From contig CP074573.1 of assembly GCA_018394295.1 (NCBI GenBank), positions 2,239,156 to 2,303,155 on the forward strand: a DNA stretch of 64,000 nt. The letters are read 5' to 3'. This DNA comes from Mycoplasmatota bacterium. Its GTDB lineage: Bacteria; Bacillota_I; Bacilli_A; Haloplasmatales; Haloplasmataceae. Under the pieces are notes generated by a model that was given only the letters and a program-made list of their open reading frames with translations, ran no database searches and was not told the DNA's origin. This document shows positions 58,343 to 64,000 of the stretch, piece by piece. A program made the translations under genes and the position numbers. The stretch's first letter is position 1; every line of letters begins with the position of its first letter.

Positions 58343-60934
58343 ATGAAAAAGCAAATCTGTTTTTTTACATTAATGTTTTTAACATTTTTAACTGTCAATC
58401 ACATAACAATCGCAAGTACAAATGAAGATATCTTGTATAAATATGGTACACAAGAACCTGTAACCTATTACAATACGACTAACCCTGTTTATCTTCCTAA
58501 AGGTACTTCTTATTCAAAACAAGAGTTTCGTGGCGTATGGGTTACAACCATCTGGAATCTAGATGTTCCTAAACACACAAGTGAAGAGCAATATAAAACG
58601 ATGTTTACAAAGATTCTAAATACATTAGACGCTTATAACATGAATGTATTAGTCTATCAAGTAAGACCTAAGAATGATGCAATGTATGAATCAGAACTTA
58701 ACCCATGGTCACGATATATGACTGGAATAGAGGGTGTAAGTCCTGGGTGGGATCCATTACCTTGGATGATTCAAGAAGCCCATAAACGGGGGATTGAATT
58801 TCATGCCTGGTTTAACCCCTATCGAGTATTCGTGGAGGGATTAAGCCCTGATAATTTCGCAGCAAAACATCCTGAATATGTTCTTAGACACAGTACTGGA
58901 AATGAGATTTTCAATCCAGGAATCCCTGATGTACAACAATTTATTATTGACACGGTAATGGAAGTCGCTAATAAATATGATATTGATGGCGTTCATTTTG
59001 ATGATTATTTTTATCCATATGGAGGACTAAATCCCAGATATGATGCTAATGAATATCAACAGCACAATAATCTTAATTTATCTCTAGAAGATTGGCGACG
59101 TGAAAATGTCAATACAGTCATCAGAGGCGTTAAAAATGGGTTAACCCAAATCAATAACGAACAGAATAAAGCAATTAAATTTGGTATAAGTCCATTTGGG
59201 ATATGGGCAAATAAATCTAGTCATCCACTTGGTTCAAATACTAAGGGTGGTGTTGAAAGTTACTCAGAACTATTTGCTGATTCATATAAATGGGTAAAGG
59301 AAGAATGGATTGATTATATCGTTCCCCAATCTTACTTTGAATTTACAACTTCAAGTGCACCTTATGCAGATGTCATAGATTGGTGGGCAGATCTTGTAGA
59401 TGGAACTGACGTTAATTTATATACTGGTCAGTCTATTTACCGATATAAAGAGAACGGTTGGAACACAGGTCCTTGGGCTGACCCTAAAGAATTAAGTAAC
59501 CACCTTTTATATGATTCTAAACATGAGGAAATCACTGGAAGTGTTTACTTTAGATACCAATATTTGAAATATACATCTCCATTTAATTTAACCTATGGTC
59601 AAAGTATGTTAAGAAATTATTTCTTTAAATATGAAGTATTACCACCTGCTTATAAAAACGTGGATACTACATTACCAGATGCTCCAGAACAATTAATGAT
59701 TCAAAAGGTAAATAATGGAAATAAACTAACATGGAAACATGATGATCAAGTTAAAGCTTACTATATCTATCGTTATACAGAAGATGAGCAACCAACCTTA
59801 GAATCAATCAAAAATGTCGTTGATATTGTCTGGCCAACAGAAGATGATACTATTTCATTTACTGATGAAACTGCCTTAGATGGTGTGTTTTATCAATATT
59901 TTGTGACTGCATTTGATAAAGCAAACAATGAAAGTCAAGCAACAGGAATAACGACTAATGATTTTGTAACCTATGAAGATTTAATTCTTGAGATTGAACA
60001 AAACATAGAAAATGCAAATGATTCACAAGAAGCATTTGATAACTTATTAAATGATATATCAGATAAGATATTACAGATTGAACAATTAAACACACTTGGA
60101 AGTAGTATAGATTCAAATCTAACAGATTTAAGAAAGGATATGGCATCTACTACTGAAGAAATTGAGAATCTACTTACAAATGAGCTACAAGCAATAAATC
60201 AGTTAATGACTGAATTAGAAACAGATATTCAAAATAATCAGTTAAATAAAGAAGAATTAGAACAAAAATTACAGACGATTGAAGAAAAAGAAGATGAATT
60301 TCTAACTAAAATCAATGATATTAAAATAAAATATGATACATTGGCAAATTTATTTTCCCTTATTTCAAATGATTTTATCACCTATAATAAGGACTATCAA
60401 CAAGCTCCAACCCTTAATGAATTGGAAACCGATTCATTAAATGATAAATTAGATGATATTAAACACTGGTTGGATATAATTAATGAAAAGAAAGATGTTA
60501 TTGATGAATCTGATCAAACATTAATTAATGAAATCACCTCATTAAATAATCGTTTTATAACTAATAAAGAACAATTAAATACCCTTAATGAATTAACTAA
60601 CGAAGCAGAAGTTATTATAAATTCCTTACCAGATGTTACAAATCAATTAGAAAGCAAAATTAATAATACTAATCCGTTATATAGTAATTTTGAACAATTA
60701 TATAACTCTGTAAACACTAAGAAAACTGAGGTTGACTCTAAAATCAAGCAACTAACAATAAAAATTAATGAATTAAAGGAAAATGATGAACAAGAACCCA
60801 ATGATATTGAAGAACAAGAACCTAATGAAATTGATGAAAAGGAAGATTACAATATTATAATCATCGGTGTCGCTGCATCATTTATCTTTATATATGGTAT
60901 CTTCAAATTAATAACAAAAGTGCAACATAAATAA
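58343..60934 (+). CDS. Surface-anchored glycoside hydrolase-like (GHL10) protein with long coiled coil
   Basis: An 863-residue secreted protein. A signal peptide (about 1-25) is followed by a GHL10/DUF187 TIM-barrel domain (about 58-400) with FRGVWVTT, YQVRPKNDAMY, FHAWFNPYR, DIDGVHFDDYFYP and ISPFGIW. A fibronectin-III-like domain follows (about 440-540). Residues about 545-820 are strongly helical, with repeated Glu/Leu/Asn patterns suggesting coiled coils, then EQEPNDIEEQEPNEIDE and a C-terminal membrane helix (about 838-857). GHL10 proteins are thought to act on glycans; the substrate is unknown. An IS lies 23 bp upstream of the start and probably separates it from its promoter. RBS GGGTGGGG. 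Confidence 0.88.
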   Translation: MKKQICFFTLMFLTFLTVNHITIASTNEDILYKYGTQEPVTYYNTTNPVYLPKGTSYSKQEFRGVWVTTIWNLDVPKHTSEEQYKTMFTKILNTLDAYNMNVLVYQVRPKNDAMYESELNPWSRYMTGIEGVSPGWDPLPWMIQEAHKRGIEFHAWFNPYRVFVEGLSPDNFAAKHPEYVLRHSTGNEIFNPGIPDVQQFIIDTVMEVANKYDIDGVHFDDYFYPYGGLNPRYDANEYQQHNNLNLSLEDWRRENVNTVIRGVKNGLTQINNEQNKAIKFGISPFGIWANKSSHPLGSNTKGGVESYSELFADSYKWVKEEWIDYIVPQSYFEFTTSSAPYADVIDWWADLVDGTDVNLYTGQSIYRYKENGWNTGPWADPKELSNHLLYDSKHEEITGSVYFRYQYLKYTSPFNLTYGQSMLRNYFFKYEVLPPAYKNVDTTLPDAPEQLMIQKVNNGNKLTWKHDDQVKAYYIYRYTEDEQPTLESIKNVVDIVWPTEDDTISFTDETALDGVFYQYFVTAFDKANNESQATGITTNDFVTYEDLILEIEQNIENANDSQEAFDNLLNDISDKILQIEQLNTLGSSIDSNLTDLRKDMASTTEEIENLLTNELQAINQLMTELETDIQNNQLNKEELEQKLQTIEEKEDEFLTKINDIKIKYDTLANLFSLISNDFITYNKDYQQAPTLNELETDSLNDKLDDIKHWLDIINEKKDVIDESDQTLINEITSLNNRFITNKEQLNTLNELTNEAEVIINSLPDVTNQLESKINNTNPLYSNFEQLYNSVNTKKTEVDSKIKQLTIKINELKENDEQEPNDIEEQEPNEIDEKEDYNIIIIGVAASFIFIYGIFKLITKVQHK

Positions 60935-60950
60935 TGTTGCACTTTTTGAT
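60915..60950 (+). terminator. Terminator of the GHL10 gene
   Basis: AAAGTGCAACAT, loop, ATGTTGCACTTTTT; the left arm overlaps the last codons. Confidence 0.88.
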
Positions 60951-61096
60951 TACGATATATGATAATTGACTAGTTTTAAAAATTATTTTTAATTAACACA
61001 GCACCATATTGTTTATATTTAGGGTGTAAAGCAATATTTTCTTCATATTTTTCAATGCAAAGGTCTTATTTCATCATCAATAGTAGTTTTTAATAG

Positions 61097-62023
61097 TTAC
61101 CCAATATCTGTGTTTTTCAATATTCGGTAACATAACCACATAAATAAACTTGATAACAATATCCAGAAAATAAAAACAAAGATTGGATTTATATAATTTA
61201 ATGCTTGAAAATGATCTGGTAAGAACCCTAAATCTCTATCCATATCATATCCATTAAAACCAGTACTAAAGATACCAACAAATTGTGCGATCTTTATTTG
61301 GGTAAACGGTGAAAAGCTAACTGTTGAAAATAAATTTATAATTGAATAATATATAATTCCAAAATGATAATTTAAGTCATATAAATAAACAAAATATTTT
61401 TCATAAACCCTAGATTGAATTAACAACGGTTTAAAAATCGGTAATATTAATTGGAAAATCATAATAAATATAACCAAAGTAATCACTGATCTTGTCCGAT
61501 GTTTAAAAAGAGCTGTAACAAACATCGAAAGAGAGGTCAACACAAAATTAATAAATAGAATATAAATAATTAAACTTGGAATGAGCGATATAAACATTAA
61601 TAAAATCATTGAGTCTATCTTAAATACAATAATATAAAGTGTTAGACTTAAAAAGATACTGAGTAATCCAATGATAGTTGATATCGCAAATGAAGCCAAC
61701 CATTTTTCTAAATAAATTCTCTTTCTATTGATTGGTTTAGAAACTAATAAAACTAGTGTATCATCATCTATCTCTTTTTGAATCAATGCACTCCCTCTAC
61801 TAGCTGTTGTAATAAGGAAAGGAAGTCCTAATGACCACATAAAAGTTACAATAAAGAAATTAGATAAATAATGATCTCTCATAATAATATAACTAGAAAC
61901 ATTTTTCATATCTATATTAAACAGAGCTGTAAAACCTAAAAATATTGGAATAAAGATAATAAAATATATTATTAAAAATTTTAACGTTAACATTCTTTTG
62001 AAAGTATGCTTAAAAATAATCAT
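61097..62023 (-). CDS. ABC-2 type transporter permease
   Basis: A 308-residue membrane protein with about six hydrophobic segments, similar to ABC-2 permeases. KEIDDDTLVLLVSKPINRKRIYLEKW (positions about 87-112) is the family-typical cytoplasmic segment with the PxxR element. It overlaps the ATPase gene by ATGA. With it and the upstream exported protein it forms an exporter; cargo unknown. Confidence 0.88.
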   Translation of the reverse strand: MIIFKHTFKRMLTLKFLIIYFIIFIPIFLGFTALFNIDMKNVSSYIIMRDHYLSNFFIVTFMWSLGLPFLITTASRGSALIQKEIDDDTLVLLVSKPINRKRIYLEKWLASFAISTIIGLLSIFLSLTLYIIVFKIDSMILLMFISLIPSLIIYILFINFVLTSLSMFVTALFKHRTRSVITLVIFIMIFQLILPIFKPLLIQSRVYEKYFVYLYDLNYHFGIIYYSIINLFSTVSFSPFTQIKIAQFVGIFSTGFNGYDMDRDLGFLPDHFQALNYINPIFVFIFWILLSSLFMWLCYRILKNTDIG

Positions 62024-62961
62024 AACTTATCATCTTCTTTCCCTTTTATAAATACATTTTGATAGATATTATCTAATGTTATTTTTTCTTCATTCAATGC
62101 ATGAATCATTAATCCTAGGTCATAAATAATTTTTCCTATTTCTTTTTTAAACAAATCTACTTCTTTCGTATATACCTTTAATTTTTTTTCATCAATTTTT
62201 GTTTCATCTATATAATTTAATTTATCTAAGGTCCTTTTTAATGAATGATTATTATCTGTTTCAATTTCAATAACCCCTTGATTAAATCGTCTTTTAATTT
62301 CATCAATTTTCCCAGTTAACACGATGTTTCCTTTATCAATCAGTGACACTTCATCGACTACGAGTTCTAGTTCTGTTAATATATGAGAACTAATAAATAC
62401 AGTCATGTTTTCTTCTTTTACTAATCTTTTTAAAATATTGATAATAAACATTCTTGTTTCAGGGTCTAAATTAGCGGTTGGTTCATCTAAAATTAGTATT
62501 TCAGGTTTATGCATTAACGATTGTGCAATCGTTAATTTCTTTTTCATTCCTGATGAAAAAGCAGTTGGTTTTTTATACATAAACGGAATTAATTCAAATA
62601 ATTTCAGTACATCATGTGCTCTTTTAATCGCATTCTCTAAGGTTAATCCTGATAATTGTCCCATATAAATTAGATACTCAATCGCATTTAAATCTTTATA
62701 AAAGGTTGCTTTTTCAGGTACATAACCTATCATTTGTCTTGATTGCATGGTTCCTATTTCATGATTTCCAATCAGACCAGTTCCACTTGTAGGAATCATT
62801 GCTCCTATTAACATTTTTATTGTCGTCGTTTTTCCCGCTCCATTTGGCCCAACAATCCCATGAATAGACCCCTTAGAAATCTTTAAATTTATTTGATCAA
62901 CAGCGGTAAACTTACCAAAATGTTTCGCTAAACCTTTCGTTGTAATCTCATATTTTACCAT
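62020..62961 (-). CDS. ABC transporter ATP-binding protein
   Basis: A 313-residue ABC ATPase. Walker A GPNGAGKTTTIK (38-49), signature FSSGMKKKLTIAQS (a variant of LSGGQ) and Walker B ILILDEPTANLDPETR are present, with a C-terminal extension of about 90 residues as in exporter ATPases of the NatA/CcmA type. It overlaps the previous gene by one base (TAATG) and the permease by four, so all three are coupled. Confidence 0.95.
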   Translation of the reverse strand: MVKYEITTKGLAKHFGKFTAVDQINLKISKGSIHGIVGPNGAGKTTTIKMLIGAMIPTSGTGLIGNHEIGTMQSRQMIGYVPEKATFYKDLNAIEYLIYMGQLSGLTLENAIKRAHDVLKLFELIPFMYKKPTAFSSGMKKKLTIAQSLMHKPEILILDEPTANLDPETRMFIINILKRLVKEENMTVFISSHILTELELVVDEVSLIDKGNIVLTGKIDEIKRRFNQGVIEIETDNNHSLKRTLDKLNYIDETKIDEKKLKVYTKEVDLFKKEIGKIIYDLGLMIHALNEEKITLDNIYQNVFIKGKEDDKL

Positions 62962-64000
62962 TATTTATCACTTCCTTCAAAATCCTTAGGTAAAGGATAT
63001 CTTTTTTTTCTACGTGGAAGGATAAACGCTGATGCAAATAGAGTAATCGTAATTACTATCACAACAATCATATAAACATAATTTTTTGTCACAACCACCT
63101 GAACTGTATCCATCGTTTCAATACCGTTCGGCAAAATTTGACTAATACTAATCGTATGTTTTCCTTCTAATAATTCTAAATTATAATGATCCTTATCTGT
63201 AAATCCTACTAGTTCATGATCAACATAAATATAAACATTACCTTCTTTTTTATTATTAAAAGAAAGTTTGATATTTTTATTAATTGTTTGATTTTCCTTT
63301 AGGTTCTTGAATTTAATAGAATCCATTAATTTTGTGTTTATCACTTGACCAAAAACATCACGTAATAATATCTTTTTACCCAGAATATCTAGTCGATTAA
63401 TTTCTGTATTTATATAATAAAAACTCATTTGTTTATCCGAATAATTATAGATAAAACTTTTTGTACGAGTATAATATCTATCTACACTATAATAATTATT
63501 AACCTGATAAAAATATATATCATCACCATCTTTAGAAACAGCGATACTGCCTAAAGCATATTGGTCCTCATAGTTTTTTTCTTTTGCTGTTTGTATTTGT
63601 ATTTCATCTAGTAGTGCACCATTAGAAAGGTCATAGATTGAAATATTTGATTGAGAAGAATACCTATCTGTATGAAGTGCAATAAAGAATTTATCTTGAT
63701 CCTTAAAAGTCACAGCTGGTCTATCAGTGTTGTAATTTGATGGACGATAAGAAGGAGAAGTAAAAAGGACGTGTGGTGTTTCTTGTGCTATATCATATAA
63801 TAGAACACTTTGTTCATACTTTTCCCAATTATATGTAACATGATACAATTCTTTAAGTTGATCGCCATTGATATCTTCATCACTTAAATAAAAATAATCT
63901 TCTCTTGTACAAGGAATACTTGTAACCACATCTCCCGTTTTTGATGAAATAATATAATAGGTACCATACGTTTCTGTTCTGTCATAGATTCTAAACGCTA
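62961..64000 (-). CDS. Exported/membrane protein of the ABC operon, 5' end beyond window
   Basis: The frame remains open to the window edge, so the first GTG at 63929 is not necessarily the start; at least 345 residues are seen. The visible part is beta-strand-rich with repeated short blades (FFIALHTDRYSSQSNISIYDLSNGA region), suggesting a propeller or sandwich outside the cell, then an Ig-like segment (LSFNNKKEGNVYIYVDHELVGFTD region) and one membrane helix near the C-terminus followed by the basic tail PRRKKRYPLP. No family recognised. It probably senses or handles the cargo of the coupled exporter. Confidence 0.7.
   Translation of the reverse strand, partial: AFRIYDRTETYGTYYIISSKTGDVVTSIPCTREDYFYLSDEDINGDQLKELYHVTYNWEKYEQSVLLYDIAQETPHVLFTSPSYRPSNYNTDRPAVTFKDQDKFFIALHTDRYSSQSNISIYDLSNGALLDEIQIQTAKEKNYEDQYALGSIAVSKDGDDIYFYQVNNYYSVDRYYTRTKSFIYNYSDKQMSFYYINTEINRLDILGKKILLRDVFGQVINTKLMDSIKFKNLKENQTINKNIKLSFNNKKEGNVYIYVDHELVGFTDKDHYNLELLEGKHTISISQILPNGIETMDTVQVVVTKNYVYMIVVIVITITLFASAFILPRRKKRYPLPKDFEGSDK

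Overview
The window is about 33% GC (by eye) and comes from a low-GC Bacillota chromosome that uses the standard genetic code, with TGA as stop. It carries strong Shine-Dalgarno sites, TTGACA-17-TATAAT type promoters, and a Bacillus-like core (tex, ydcC-acpS, trxB-rapZ-yvcK-whiA, hprK-lgt-ppaX, uvrA). From memory only, the 16S rRNA reads closest to the Turicibacter/Haloplasma group; a 16S database search would settle this.

Layout. 1-8583 is an rRNA/tRNA region transcribed leftward. It holds a 16S gene cut by the window edge and served by five tandem promoters, a tRNA-Asn-Glu-Asp-Arg-Pro-Gly-Cys-Leu cluster with 5S in front, 23S, tRNA-Ala and tRNA-Ile, a second complete 16S, and a leading tRNA-Ser-Thr-Tyr-Gln-Gly cluster. 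8.7-15.5 kb holds tex, a candidate C-rich small RNA, an aminotransferase, the ydcC-like and acpS genes, an XRE regulator and an ANT(6)-like nucleotidyltransferase. 15.6-18.8 kb is a ptb-buk-leucine dehydrogenase operon. 19.5-29.1 kb is a nine-gene leftward operon combining glutamate mutase (GlmS, GlmL, GlmE), methylaspartate ammonia-lyase and a complete citrate-lyase-type enzyme set (CitC, CitXG, CitD, CitE, CitF). 29.3-33 kb holds a cysteine desulfidase-family enzyme, a repeat-rich lipoprotein and an asparaginase. 34.3-40.9 kb is a histidine-degradation set (hutH; hutU-ftcD-hutI-fchA). 41-54.5 kb is mostly conserved housekeeping. 54.6-64 kb holds a second candidate small RNA, a DUF4397 protein, a complete insertion sequence with terminal repeats and 8-bp target duplication, a large surface glycoside-hydrolase-like protein and an ABC exporter operon cut by the right edge.

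How the genes fit together. Histidine would be converted by HutH, HutU, HutI and FtcD to glutamate and a one-carbon folate; glutamate would pass through methylaspartate and mesaconate to citramalate, which the citrate-lyase homologues are inferred to split into acetate and pyruvate. Ptb and Buk could make ATP from butyryl-CoA or branched acyl-CoA. Mesaconate hydratase is absent here. Candidate CcpA (cre) sites lie near the control regions of ptb, the citC operon, the desulfidase-family gene, hutU and hutH, and hprK lies in the same window, suggesting catabolite control of amino-acid fermentation.

The least expected signals are two well-formed promoter-to-terminator units without genes, both giving C-rich transcripts (10923-11110 minus; 54687-54830 plus), the second with a cre-like site upstream.
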